Below are positions 8,939 through 17,007 of a stretch of 64,000 nt of DNA, one piece after another. Made by a program: the position numbers and the translations under genes. Location of the stretch: positions 62,001 through 126,000 of the forward strand of contig DATGLG010000042.1 in assembly GCA_035294245.1 (NCBI GenBank), written 5' to 3'. The DNA comes from DATGLG01 sp035294245 (GTDB lineage Bacteria; Pseudomonadota; Alphaproteobacteria; JACZXZ01). The notes under the pieces were generated by a model, which did not search any database, was not told the origin of the DNA, and worked only from the letters and a program-made list of their open reading frames with translations. Each line of letters starts with the position of its first letter. The stretch's first letter is position 1.

Positions 8939-9118
8939 ATGATCAGGATGGTTGCACTGGCCCTTTGCGCTGGGGCCGTAGCGGCGATTGCCTTTGCCGG
9001 TGCTGCGTCGGCATGCGGATATGGTCAGACCGCGATGTCGAAGCCAGTCACCACAGCCGACAATAAAGCCCCGCCACAGACGACGTCTGCGCCACAACCA
9101 TCGCGGCCCGGCACCTAG
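8939..9118 (+). CDS. small secreted hypothetical protein
   Basis: 59 residues, starting MIRMVALALCAGAVAAIAF with a signal peptide that probably ends ASA before CGYGQTAMSKP. The mature part is only about 35 residues and rich in Thr/Pro/Gln. GGAGGTG lies 5 nt before the ATG. Similar short alphaproteobacterial exported peptides exist but have no known role. Confidence 0.65.
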   Translation: MIRMVALALCAGAVAAIAFAGAASACGYGQTAMSKPVTTADNKAPPQTTSAPQPSRPGT

Positions 9119-9713
9119 ACAACGCCACCGGGTGCGTGGCGTCGTCCGTCTGCAAACGGGCGGTCTCGGGGGGCGGACGCGTGGGTTCGCCGGCTTCGAG
9201 CCATACGCCGACGAGCTTGGATATGCGGTCGAGGGGCCTGCCGCTATCTGCCCGGTGACGGCCGAGTCTCAAGACGGTACTGTCCTTCGTCCCCGAGTCG
9301 TGATATAGTTCCTGGGGTTAGAGGGGCGCGCTAAGCTCTCGCAGCAAGGGAAGAGCAAGCTCTGGCGTGCGGCAATGGGCCGGTCCGCGCGAAAATGCTC
9401 CTGCTATATTGAGCCGGCCGGCTTCGAGAAGGGAGTAGCCTCAATTTAAGGGCCTAAGGCGACCGAGCGCGACATAGATCGCGAGAGGCAGAGATTGCGC
9501 AGCGAGATGCCGAACCACCCGCAGACTTCTTCCTCAGCCAGCACCTTGGGAATAATTTTACGTAAACTCAATGGGTTAAACGATGATTCTTCACACCGGG
9601 GGGACGGCGGTGCGAAGACGACAAATGAAGCCGTCTCGTCACTGCGGTAGGGCTGGCTTAACCCGGGGAAACGGGGGACAGTACAGCATCGACGCTTATG
9701 GAGAGAATGCACG
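9119..9713. other. 595-bp region upstream of cold-shock gene
   Basis: No convincing gene is present. The part nearest the cold-shock gene (about 9560-9713) is probably its long 5' leader, as is usual for cold-inducible csp genes. A 32-codon minus-strand frame at 9446-9544 (LAEEEVCGWFGISLRNL) resembles the recognition part of an excisionase-type HTH and may be a gene remnant. Confidence 0.45.
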
Positions 9714-9923
9714 ATGTCAGTTGGCACGGTGAAATGGTTCAATGCTACCAAGGGGTACGGCTTTATCCAGCCGGAGGATGGCAGCAAGGACGTGTTCGTC
9801 CACATCTCGGCGGTACAGCGCGCCGGTTTGCAGAACCTCAGAGAAGGACAGAAAGTCCGCTACGAGCTCGCCGTGGGCCGTAACGGCAAGAGTTCAGCCG
9901 AGAATCTCGCCCTCGTCGACTGA
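9714..9923 (+). CDS. cspA: cold-shock protein, CspA family
   Basis: 69 residues, one cold-shock domain. RNP1 is KGYGFIQ and RNP2 is VFVHIS, with the opening GTVKWFNATKGYGF and ending GKSSAENLALVD. These proteins bind single-stranded RNA/DNA and act as RNA chaperones in the cytoplasm. The gene is monocistronic: a long empty region precedes it and a hairpin follows. Alphaproteobacteria usually hold several csp paralogues, so whether this one is cold-induced cannot be said. Confidence 0.95.
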   Translation: MSVGTVKWFNATKGYGFIQPEDGSKDVFVHISAVQRAGLQNLREGQKVRYELAVGRNGKSSAENLALVD

Positions 9924-9942
9924 CAGGGTATTTCTGTCGTCT

Positions 9943-9980
9943 GCGCGTCGCGGGGGTGTCCAAAACCCCCGAGAACGCGC
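9943..9980 (+). terminator. hairpin downstream of cold-shock gene
   Basis: A two-part stem: GCGCGT with ACGCGC outside, and CGGGGGT with ACCCCCG inside around a 7-nt loop, beginning 20 nt after the csp stop. No strong U-tract follows. Confidence 0.5.
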
Positions 9981-10189
9981 GGATGGTCATTTGCCCCGCG
10001 TCTTCCAGCCTGCCAGGAAGGCGACGCGAGTTCGTTGCAGGGCGCCTTAGTCACTTCGGCGCGCTCTCTCGGCGAGAGTTTCGCTTTATAGCCCATTGAG
10101 TTGAAAAGGATGTGCAAGCATTTGCCGATGCTCATCGATCGGCGAGCCAGGCCATTCCTTCCCGGCGAAGCCGGAAACGAGGCCGCGTT

Positions 10190-10636
10190 CTAAGAGCCGT
10201 TTGACACCAGCGTCAGCCGCCGCTCGAAGACGCCGAGAACCTCACTGAGTGAGGTTCCCCGCCGGAGCGGGCATAGGCCATGGGCGACGAGATAGCTCGG
10301 CTTGTCGTCTTGCCCGGGGACGAATTTGATGATGGTGAAGGCGGGTCCTTCAAGCCGGTTCCGGAACACGGCGAAGCGCGCCCGGGCAGTATCGTGTTGG
10401 ATCGCGTAATCGCGCCATTCGCCGCTAGCGACGCGGCGGCTGTAGAGTTGAAGAAGCTGGTTCAATTCCTGGCGAGTGAACTGCACGAGGCCGCGGCGAC
10501 GCCTGAACTCCTCGAGCCGGACCAGCCTCGCCATGAGCCGCGTCTCCTCGCGCATTCGTCCTTGATCCGTCACAGTTTTCCCCATTTCGGCGAGCAAGTC
10601 CAGGGCAGCGCCCTGACTCGGTCGGGCCACCATCAT
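10190..10636 (-). CDS. DUF2794 family protein
   Basis: 148 residues from the ATG at 10636 (a TTG at 10672 would add 12). The core from LVRLEEFRRRRGLVQFTRQELNQLL through SGEWRDYAIQHDTARARFAVFR matches the alphaproteobacterial DUF2794 family. No membrane segment or signal peptide is seen. Family function is unknown. It is divergent from the YfgM-like gene and so shares an 88-bp intergenic region with the bamB-der operon. Confidence 0.75.
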   Translation of the reverse strand: MMVARPSQGAALDLLAEMGKTVTDQGRMREETRLMARLVRLEEFRRRRGLVQFTRQELNQLLQLYSRRVASGEWRDYAIQHDTARARFAVFRNRLEGPAFTIIKFVPGQDDKPSYLVAHGLCPLRRGTSLSEVLGVFERRLTLVSNGS

Positions 10637-10724
10637 GGCGACTCGAGGTGTGAAGGAAGGCAGGTTTGCCAAGGCCTAGCGCCGTCGCTATTGTACGGCC
10701 CCTCGTCATGAGCTGGAGGCTTGG

Positions 10725-11369
10725 GTGAGCGATATCTTCCGGGAGATCGAGGAAGATCTCCAACGCGACCGCTTCAAGAAGCTGTGGGAGAAGTATGGCG
10801 TCCTGGTCGTCGCGGCCGCGATCGCGCTCGTTCTGGGAACGGCCGGCTGGCAGGTTTGGAAATCCTATAAGCTCCGCCACGATCAGGCCCTCGGGCAACG
10901 CTATGCGGAGGCCGAGCAGCTCGCGGCGGCCGGGAAAACGAAAGAAGCCGAAGATGCGTTCGGCAAACTGGCGGAGGAAGCCAGTGGCGGCTATTCGGCG
11001 CTGGCCCGTTTGCAGGAGGCCTCCTTGCTCGCAAAGGCCGGCAATGTGGAGGGCGCCGTTGCGGTTTACGACAAGCTTGCCGCCGACGATAGCGTCGACC
11101 GCACTTATCGGGACCTGGCGACGCTGCTTGCGGCATCTCACGGCATCCAGAACGGCGATCCCGTCAAGCTTGCGCAGCGACTTGCGCCGCTGACCGCCGT
11201 CGGGAATCCGTGGCGCGCGTCGGCGCTCGAGCTGACGGCGCTCCTCGCCATGCGCACGGGCGACAAGACGCGCGCCTCGCAGCTCTATGCCGAGCTTGCC
11301 GATGATGCGACGGCGCCGGCCGGCGTGCGGGCTCGCGCCGCCGAGATGCTCGCCGCCCTCAAGGGGTGA
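10725..11369 (+). CDS. YfgM-like tetratricopeptide membrane protein
   Basis: 214 residues with a GTG start. One N-terminal transmembrane helix (YGVLVVAAAIALVLGTAGWQVW, residues 24-45) follows a short acidic/basic cytoplasmic stretch (SDIFREIEEDLQRDRFKKLW). The rest is helical TPR-like repeats facing the periplasm. This is the YfgM type (ancillary SecYEG translocon subunit in E. coli), usually placed just before bamB and der, as here. It overlaps bamB by GTGA (4 nt), implying translational coupling. In E. coli YfgM links secretion to periplasmic chaperones. Confidence 0.85.
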   Translation: MSDIFREIEEDLQRDRFKKLWEKYGVLVVAAAIALVLGTAGWQVWKSYKLRHDQALGQRYAEAEQLAAAGKTKEAEDAFGKLAEEASGGYSALARLQEASLLAKAGNVEGAVAVYDKLAADDSVDRTYRDLATLLAASHGIQNGDPVKLAQRLAPLTAVGNPWRASALELTALLAMRTGDKTRASQLYAELADDATAPAGVRARAAEMLAALKG

Positions 11370-12715
11370 GGAACGACCCTGTGCGTCGCCTCGTTATTCT
11401 GGTTCTGCTGCTGGCACTGTCCGGCTGCTCGGCGGAAGATTTCACGAACCCTTTCGGATGGTTCTCAGGGCATGAGAAGCCCCACCTCAAAGGCGAGCGC
11501 ATCCCCGTGCTTCTCGACGAACGGCAGGTTCGGCCTGATCCAGACATTCAGGACGTCGAGGTCTCGCTGCCCAAGCCTTGGCTGAACCCGGATTGGCCGC
11601 AAGCGGGCGGCAATCCGGCCCACGCGATGCAGAACCTCCAGCTCGGGGACAATCTCAAGCGGATATGGGACGTCAGCATTGGTTCGGGAAAGAGCCAGGA
11701 GTGGAAGCATCTCGCAGCACCTGTCATCGGCGGCGGACGCATCTACACGATGGATACGGACGCCATTGTCACCGCGTTCGATTCGAAGGGCAGCGAATTA
11801 TGGGAGACCGACGTCAAGCCCGAGGATGTCGGCGGCAAGGGGGATCTTGGCGGCGGCTTGGCCTACGCCGACGGCCGCGTCTACGTCACGAGCAATTACG
11901 GCGAGGTCCTGGCGCTGGACGCGAAGAGCGGCAAGATTCTTTGGCGACGGGCATTGTCGGCGCCGACGCGCGCCGCCCCGACGGTTGCCGGGGATCACGT
12001 CTATGTCGTCACCTCGGACAACCAGCTCTTCGCATTGAGCAGCAAGGACGGGAATGTGCTGTGGACGCATGCGGGCCTGTCCGAGATCACCGGGCTCGTG
12101 GGAGCGGCAAGCCCGGCCTATGACGGCGGGATCGTCGTGGTCCCCTACACATCGGGGGAGATTTATGCGCTCCGCGGTGACAACGGGCGTCCCGTTTGGT
12201 CCGATACGCTCGCGGCGATCCGGCGCGTCGACCAGGTCTCGGCCCTGGCGGATATCCGCGGCAACCCGGTAATGGATCGGGACCGCGTCGTCGCGATCAG
12301 CCACAGCGGCCGCATGGTTTCGATCGATCTGCGTTCTGGCGGCCGCGCCTGGGAGGATTCGATCGGCGGGATCACCCAGCCTTGGGTGGCGGGGAATTTC
12401 ATCTATGTGATGTCGACCGACAACAAGCTCATCTGCCTGAGCCGGGAGGACGGCCGGGTGCGCTGGCTCACACAGCTCGATCGCTGGGGAAAGCCGGACA
12501 AGAAGGAGGACATCATTCTCTGGACCGGACCGATCCTCGCCGGCGACAAGCTTGTAGTCGGGGGAACGAATGGGGAGTTGCTCATCGTCTCGCCGCTCAC
12601 CGGCCAGGTTACCGATACCGTCGATATCGGCACGCCCATTTCGGTTCAGCCGATCGTCGCAAACGGCACGCTTTATGTCCTGACCGACGACGGCACGCTC
12701 CTTGCTTACCATTAG
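11366..12715 (+). CDS. bamB: outer membrane protein assembly factor BamB
   Basis: 449 residues, GTG start. A lipoprotein signal peptide ends with the lipobox LSGC (Cys about residue 21). The mature protein is an eight-bladed PQQ-like propeller: repeated phrases such as RIYTMDTDAIVTAFDSKGSELW, RVYVTSNYGEVLALDAKSGKILWRR, HVYVVTSDNQLFALSSKDGNVLW. BamB scaffolds BamA during insertion of beta-barrel proteins. At 449 residues it is longer than E. coli BamB (392), the extra lying before the first blade, as is common in alphaproteobacteria. It sits between the YfgM-like gene and der, the same order as in E. coli (yfgM-bamB-der). Confidence 0.92.
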   Translation: MRNDPVRRLVILVLLLALSGCSAEDFTNPFGWFSGHEKPHLKGERIPVLLDERQVRPDPDIQDVEVSLPKPWLNPDWPQAGGNPAHAMQNLQLGDNLKRIWDVSIGSGKSQEWKHLAAPVIGGGRIYTMDTDAIVTAFDSKGSELWETDVKPEDVGGKGDLGGGLAYADGRVYVTSNYGEVLALDAKSGKILWRRALSAPTRAAPTVAGDHVYVVTSDNQLFALSSKDGNVLWTHAGLSEITGLVGAASPAYDGGIVVVPYTSGEIYALRGDNGRPVWSDTLAAIRRVDQVSALADIRGNPVMDRDRVVAISHSGRMVSIDLRSGGRAWEDSIGGITQPWVAGNFIYVMSTDNKLICLSREDGRVRWLTQLDRWGKPDKKEDIILWTGPILAGDKLVVGGTNGELLIVSPLTGQVTDTVDIGTPISVQPIVANGTLYVLTDDGTLLAYH

Positions 12716-12729
12716 CCGGCTTCCCAGTC

Positions 12730-14106
12730 ATGGGCTTCACGGTTGCCATTGTCGGGCGCCCCAATGTCGGAAAATCGACGCTCTTCAATCGCCTCGTCGG
12801 CAAGCGCCTCGCGATCGTCCACGATACGCCGGGCGTCACCCGCGACCGGCGAGAAGGCGAAGCACGGCTTGGCGACCTCAGCTTCACCGCCATCGATACC
12901 GCCGGGCTCGAGGAGGCGAAGGGGGCGACCCTCGAAGCCCGCATGGTGGCCCAGACAGAGCGCGCCGTCGACGAGGCCGACGTCGCGCTTCTCCTCATTG
13001 ACGCCCGTGCCGGCGTCACGCCCCTCGACGCCCATTTCGCCCGCCGCCTGCGTCGCCGCCGGACGCCCGTCATCCTCGTCGCGAACAAATGCGAGGGAAG
13101 CATCGGCGAAGCGGCGTTGGCCGAAGCCCAAGGGCTCGGGTTGGGCGAGCCGGTCCCCATTTCCGCCGAGCACGGCCTTGGGATTGCCGATCTGCTTGAT
13201 GCGCTCCGGCCCCATGCACGCGACCTGTCGGCGGTCGATGGCGCCGATCAGGGCAATGATGGGATGCCATCGTCAGCGAGAGAGGACGTGGGAGAGCGGC
13301 CGCTTCACATCGCCATTCTCGGTCGGCCGAATGTCGGGAAATCGACGCTCGCGAACCGCCTCCTCGGGAAGGAGCGCTTGCTGACGGGGCCCGAGCCCGG
13401 CGTGACGCGTGATGCGATATCGGTCGAGTCGAGGTATGGCGATCGGAAAATTCGCCTTGTCGACACCGCGGGCCTGCGCCGGCGCGCCAAGGTGACGGAC
13501 CCTCTCGAGCAGCTTTCGGCCGCGGAAACCTTGCGAGCCGTCCGCTTCGCGGAGGTGGTGATGCTGGTCACCGATGGCACCGATCCTCTTCACCGCCAGG
13601 ATCTCGGGCTTGCGAGCCTCGTGGTGGAGGAGGGCCGCGCCCTCGTCATCATCGTCAACAAATGGGACCTGGTCGATGATCGGGCGCGCGTGCTGCGCGA
13701 TATTCGCGAGCGCATCGAGACGTCGCTGCACCAGATCAAGGGGGTCGCGATAACCCCGGTCTCCGCGACGACCGGAGAGGGGCTCGACAAAGCCATGCGC
13801 GCGGTCTTCCACGCCCATGAGCAATGGAATCGGCATCTTCCCACAACGCAACTTAATCGGTTCCTGAGCGACGTTGTCGAGATGCACCCGCCGCCGCTCG
13901 CGGGCGGGCACCGCAGCAAGATACGCTATATGACGCAGCCAAAGACGCGGCCGCCGACTTTCGCGCTCTTCGGCAACAAGCTCGAGGACCTTCCCGCAAG
14001 CTATCAACGTTACCTGATCAATGCCCTGCGCGAGACTTTTGATCTGGGCGGCGTACCGGTCCGGCTCGTACTCCGGCGCGGCAAGAATCCTTATGTGAAG
14101 CCGTGA
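12730..14106 (+). CDS. der: ribosome biogenesis GTPase Der
   Basis: 458 residues. Two tandem Era-like GTPase domains: G1 motifs GRPNVGKSTLFNRL (residue 8) and GRPNVGKSTLANRL (about 201), G3 DTAGLEE and DTAGLRR, G4 NKCE and NKWD. The C-terminal KH-like domain includes ALFGNKLEDLPASYQRYLIN. Der (EngA) binds the 50S subunit during assembly and is essential in most bacteria. The first G4 reads NKCE rather than NKxD, a variant that could weaken guanine selectivity of domain 1. It starts 14 nt after bamB. Confidence 0.96.
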   Translation: MGFTVAIVGRPNVGKSTLFNRLVGKRLAIVHDTPGVTRDRREGEARLGDLSFTAIDTAGLEEAKGATLEARMVAQTERAVDEADVALLLIDARAGVTPLDAHFARRLRRRRTPVILVANKCEGSIGEAALAEAQGLGLGEPVPISAEHGLGIADLLDALRPHARDLSAVDGADQGNDGMPSSAREDVGERPLHIAILGRPNVGKSTLANRLLGKERLLTGPEPGVTRDAISVESRYGDRKIRLVDTAGLRRRAKVTDPLEQLSAAETLRAVRFAEVVMLVTDGTDPLHRQDLGLASLVVEEGRALVIIVNKWDLVDDRARVLRDIRERIETSLHQIKGVAITPVSATTGEGLDKAMRAVFHAHEQWNRHLPTTQLNRFLSDVVEMHPPPLAGGHRSKIRYMTQPKTRPPTFALFGNKLEDLPASYQRYLINALRETFDLGGVPVRLVLRRGKNPYVKP

Positions 14107-14122
14107 TCGGGTACTCTTCCGG

Positions 14123-14827
14123 TCAATAGCAGCGCAGGACCTCACCGTGCCGGCGACAATCGGGCTCGGCAAGCTCGACAAAGCGCGGCGCGATCTCGTC
14201 CGGATGCGGCAGGTGTGCAGGGTTCTCGCCAGGGAAGGCTTCCGCGCGCATCGCGGTGCGCACGATGCCGGGGTCGAGGAGGTTGACCCGAACCGCTGTC
14301 TTGGCGGTCTCTCCCGCATAGGTGCGGACCATCATCTCGAGTGCCGCCTTGCTTGTGGCGTAGGCGCCCCAATAGGGAAAAACACCGGAGCCCGCGCCGG
14401 AGGTCACGAAGATCGCGCGTCCGGCGTCAGAAGCACGCAGCAGCGGATCCATGCTGCGGATGAGGCGCCAATTGGCCGTCACATTAATCGCCATTACGTC
14501 TTCCCAGATCGGCGGATCGATATGGCCGAGCGGGGAGAGAATGCCCAGGATCGCAGCATTGCCAACGAGAATGTCAAGTCGCTTGTAACGCTCATAGAGC
14601 GCAGCGCCGAGGCGATCGATCTGGCCGAAATCCTTGAGGTCCAAGGGAACAAGGGTCGCCGTTCCGCCGACCGCTTGAACCGCGTCGTCGACCTCCTCGA
14701 GCCCGCCGACGGTGCGCGCGACGAGCACCACATGAGCGCCCTCGGCGGCAAATCGCTTGGCCACGGCGGCGCCGATCCCCCGGGATGCGCCGGTGATCAG
14801 CGCGATCCGCCCCGCGAGCCTCCCCAT
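14123..14827 (-). CDS. short-chain dehydrogenase/reductase
   Basis: 234 residues, classical SDR fold. Cofactor site TGASRGIGAAVA (residue 13), NAA at the NNAG position, active-site Ser in FVTSGAGS and YATSK as the YxxxK pair. Absence of a basic-to-acid switch and the ART after beta-2 leave NAD versus NADP open. It lies 3 nt downstream of purF on the same strand and is convergent with der. Alphaproteobacterial purF is often followed by an SDR of this type, with no known link to purines. Substrate unknown. Confidence 0.85.
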   Translation of the reverse strand: MGRLAGRIALITGASRGIGAAVAKRFAAEGAHVVLVARTVGGLEEVDDAVQAVGGTATLVPLDLKDFGQIDRLGAALYERYKRLDILVGNAAILGILSPLGHIDPPIWEDVMAINVTANWRLIRSMDPLLRASDAGRAIFVTSGAGSGVFPYWGAYATSKAALEMMVRTYAGETAKTAVRVNLLDPGIVRTAMRAEAFPGENPAHLPHPDEIAPRFVELAEPDCRRHGEVLRCY

Positions 14828-14830
14828 GTC

Positions 14831-16309
14831 TTAGGCGATCTCAGCGAGCAAGGAGAGCTGCGGCGCATCCTGGCCGCCGTCCCGGTCCGTAAGGCTGGTC
14901 GGATAATCGCCGGTAAAGCAGGCGTCGCAGAACTGAGGATGCGCGCTGTCGCGACCTTTGTGGCCGACGGCACGGTAGAGACCGTCGATCGAGATAAAGG
15001 CCAGGCTATCGACCCCGATCAGCCGCCGCATTCCCTCGATATCGAGCCGCGAGGCGAGGAGCTCCTTCCGCTCGGGGGTGTCGATCCCGTAAAAGCAGGA
15101 GTGGGTGGTGGGCGGACTCGAAATCCGCATATGGACCTCCCGCGCACCCGCCTGTCGGACCATCTCGACGATCTTCCGTGATGTCGTCCCTCTCACGATG
15201 CTGTCGTCGACGAGAATGACGCGCTTGCCCGCGATATGGGCCCGATTGACGTTGTGCTTCAGCTTGACGCCGAGATGGCGGATCTGGTCGGTCGGCTCGA
15301 TGAATGTGCGGCCGACATAGTGATTTCGGATGATGCCGAGCTCGAACGGGATTTTGGCCTCGGCAGCGTATCCGATCGCGGCCGGGACGCCGGAATCCGG
15401 CACAGGAATGACGACGTCGGCGGCAACCGGATTCTCGCGCGCAAGCTCCGCGCCGATGCGTTTGCGGACATCATAGACGCTCAACCCCTCCATGCGGCTG
15501 TCGGGCCGGGCGAAGTAGATATATTCGAAGATGCAGAAACGCCGCCGCATCTGCGGGAAGGGTTTGAGCGATTGAACGCCTTTCCTATCAAGGACGACGA
15601 TTTCGCCGGGCTCGACATCCCGCACGAACTCCGCGTCGATGATGTCCAGGGCGCAGGTCTCCGAGGTGAGGATACGGGCGCCGTCCCGGGTCTTGCCGAG
15701 GACGAGGGGGCGCACGCCCAGAGGGTCGCGGACGCCGATCACCGCCTCATCCGTGAGGGCGATCAGGGAGTAGGCGCCCTCGATCTGGCGCAGGGCATCG
15801 ATCAGCTGATCGATCAGAGTACCGTACCGGCTCGTCGCTATAAGATGGACGATGACCTCGGTATCGGTCGTCGACTGAAAGAGGGAGCCGCGTCGGGTGA
15901 GCTGCTCCCGCAGGGCCACGGCATTGGTGAGATTGCCGTTGTGACCGACGGCAAAGCCGCCGTGCTGCAGATGGGCGAAAAGCGGCTGCACATTGCGCAG
16001 AACGGTCTCGCCGTGGGTGGCGTAGCGGACGTGCCCGATCGCCGCGTGGCCCGGGAGCTGAGCGATGACATCTTCGCTGTTGAGGTTGTCGCCGACAAGG
16101 CCGAGCGCGCGATGGGTATGGAACTGCCGCCCGTCATAGCTGACGACCCCGACGGCCTCCTGGCCGCGATGCTGCAGGGCGTGCAGGCCCAGCGCCGTCA
16201 TCGCCGCCGCATCCGGATGGCTCCAGATGCCGAAGATGCCGCATTCCTCCTTGAGCTTGTCGTCGTCGAAGGGGTTGGTGGTCACGGCATTCGCGCGAGT
16301 CTGGGTCAT
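14831..16309 (-). CDS. purF: amidophosphoribosyltransferase
   Basis: 492 residues; first step of de novo purine synthesis (PRPP plus glutamine to phosphoribosylamine). The N-terminal Ntn glutaminase begins at Cys23 (EECGIFGIW), so a 22-residue propeptide would be removed to expose the nucleophile, as in Bacillus-type PurF. ALQHRGQEAVGV and GHVRYATHG are glutaminase motifs; the PRPP loop is VILVDDSIVRGTTS in the phosphoribosyltransferase half. Cysteines in CDACFTGDYP near the C-terminus resemble the ligands of the [4Fe-4S] type. It follows cvpA by 22 nt, the same pair as in E. coli. Confidence 0.97.
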   Translation of the reverse strand: MTQTRANAVTTNPFDDDKLKEECGIFGIWSHPDAAAMTALGLHALQHRGQEAVGVVSYDGRQFHTHRALGLVGDNLNSEDVIAQLPGHAAIGHVRYATHGETVLRNVQPLFAHLQHGGFAVGHNGNLTNAVALREQLTRRGSLFQSTTDTEVIVHLIATSRYGTLIDQLIDALRQIEGAYSLIALTDEAVIGVRDPLGVRPLVLGKTRDGARILTSETCALDIIDAEFVRDVEPGEIVVLDRKGVQSLKPFPQMRRRFCIFEYIYFARPDSRMEGLSVYDVRKRIGAELARENPVAADVVIPVPDSGVPAAIGYAAEAKIPFELGIIRNHYVGRTFIEPTDQIRHLGVKLKHNVNRAHIAGKRVILVDDSIVRGTTSRKIVEMVRQAGAREVHMRISSPPTTHSCFYGIDTPERKELLASRLDIEGMRRLIGVDSLAFISIDGLYRAVGHKGRDSAHPQFCDACFTGDYPTSLTDRDGGQDAPQLSLLAEIA

Positions 16310-16331
16310 GAAGAGAAGCGCTCCTCAGCGC

Positions 16332-16994
16332 TCACTGATTGCTCTGGATGAGGCGGTTCATTTCCTTGATCTCGTCCGGCTTGTACCCCTCATGATCCTT
16401 GGAGCCGCTCGCCGCTTTGGGCGATGGCTGCGCCAGCTGATCAAAGGCCCGCTTGGCCTCGAGGCCCTGCCTAGCCTTATCTTCCGCCGCCCCCATGGCC
16501 TCGAAGCTCCGCAACCGGACATTCTCCGGAATGAGCTGCTCGATGACGCGGGCACCGCGCTCGACCAGCGGCATGGTGCGCGCTTCCTTGATCCAGGATG
16601 GGAACTGATCGGGTGAGGACACGGCCCAGGCCAGGCCGATATAGGCCAGGCAAACGACAACAATGCCGCGCAGGAGTCCGAAGACGAGGCCGAGCGACTT
16701 GTCGAGCGCGCTGAAATCGCTTTGGTGGACGCGCGCGGCGATAGCGTGGCTGATGGCCGAGAGGATGATGAGCGAGACGACGAAGAGGCCGAGCCCGGTA
16801 ACGGCGTCCGCGAGCCACGGGATGGCGATGAATTTGCGGACATAAGGCGAAACATGAGGGAAGAGATACAAGGCTGCGAAGGCAGCCCCGATCCACCCCG
16901 CCATGCCCAGCACTTCCTTGACGAAGCCGCGAAGCAGCGCAAGGAGGCCCGAGACGACGATAATGGCGAGGACGACGATATCGGTGGTATTCAT
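16332..16994 (-). CDS. cvpA: CvpA family inner-membrane protein
   Basis: 220 residues from MNTTDIVVLAIIVVSG. Four hydrophobic helices fall at about residues 5-22, 28-48, 62-85 and 100-125 (GFVKEVLGMAGWIGAAFAALYL; GLFVVSLIILSAISHAIA; LGLVFGLLRGIVVVCLAYIGLAW), the CvpA pattern. The cytoplasmic C-terminal tail (about 70 residues) is charged. CvpA is needed for colicin V production and for bile/deoxycholate tolerance in enterobacteria; the molecular role is unclear. A longer start at 17036 would overlap radA and adds no conserved sequence. Confidence 0.9.
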   Translation of the reverse strand: MNTTDIVVLAIIVVSGLLALLRGFVKEVLGMAGWIGAAFAALYLFPHVSPYVRKFIAIPWLADAVTGLGLFVVSLIILSAISHAIAARVHQSDFSALDKSLGLVFGLLRGIVVVCLAYIGLAWAVSSPDQFPSWIKEARTMPLVERGARVIEQLIPENVRLRSFEAMGAAEDKARQGLEAKRAFDQLAQPSPKAASGSKDHEGYKPDEIKEMNRLIQSNQ

Positions 16995-17007
16995 GATTGG
17001 CGCGTCC

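Noticed and set aside
9860..10135. 91-codon minus-strand frame overlapping the cold-shock gene
   Set aside because: It runs antisense across the csp end and its hairpin, with no ribosome site or family pattern.
15236..16351. 371-codon plus-strand open frame
   Set aside because: Antisense to purF; no family-like text.
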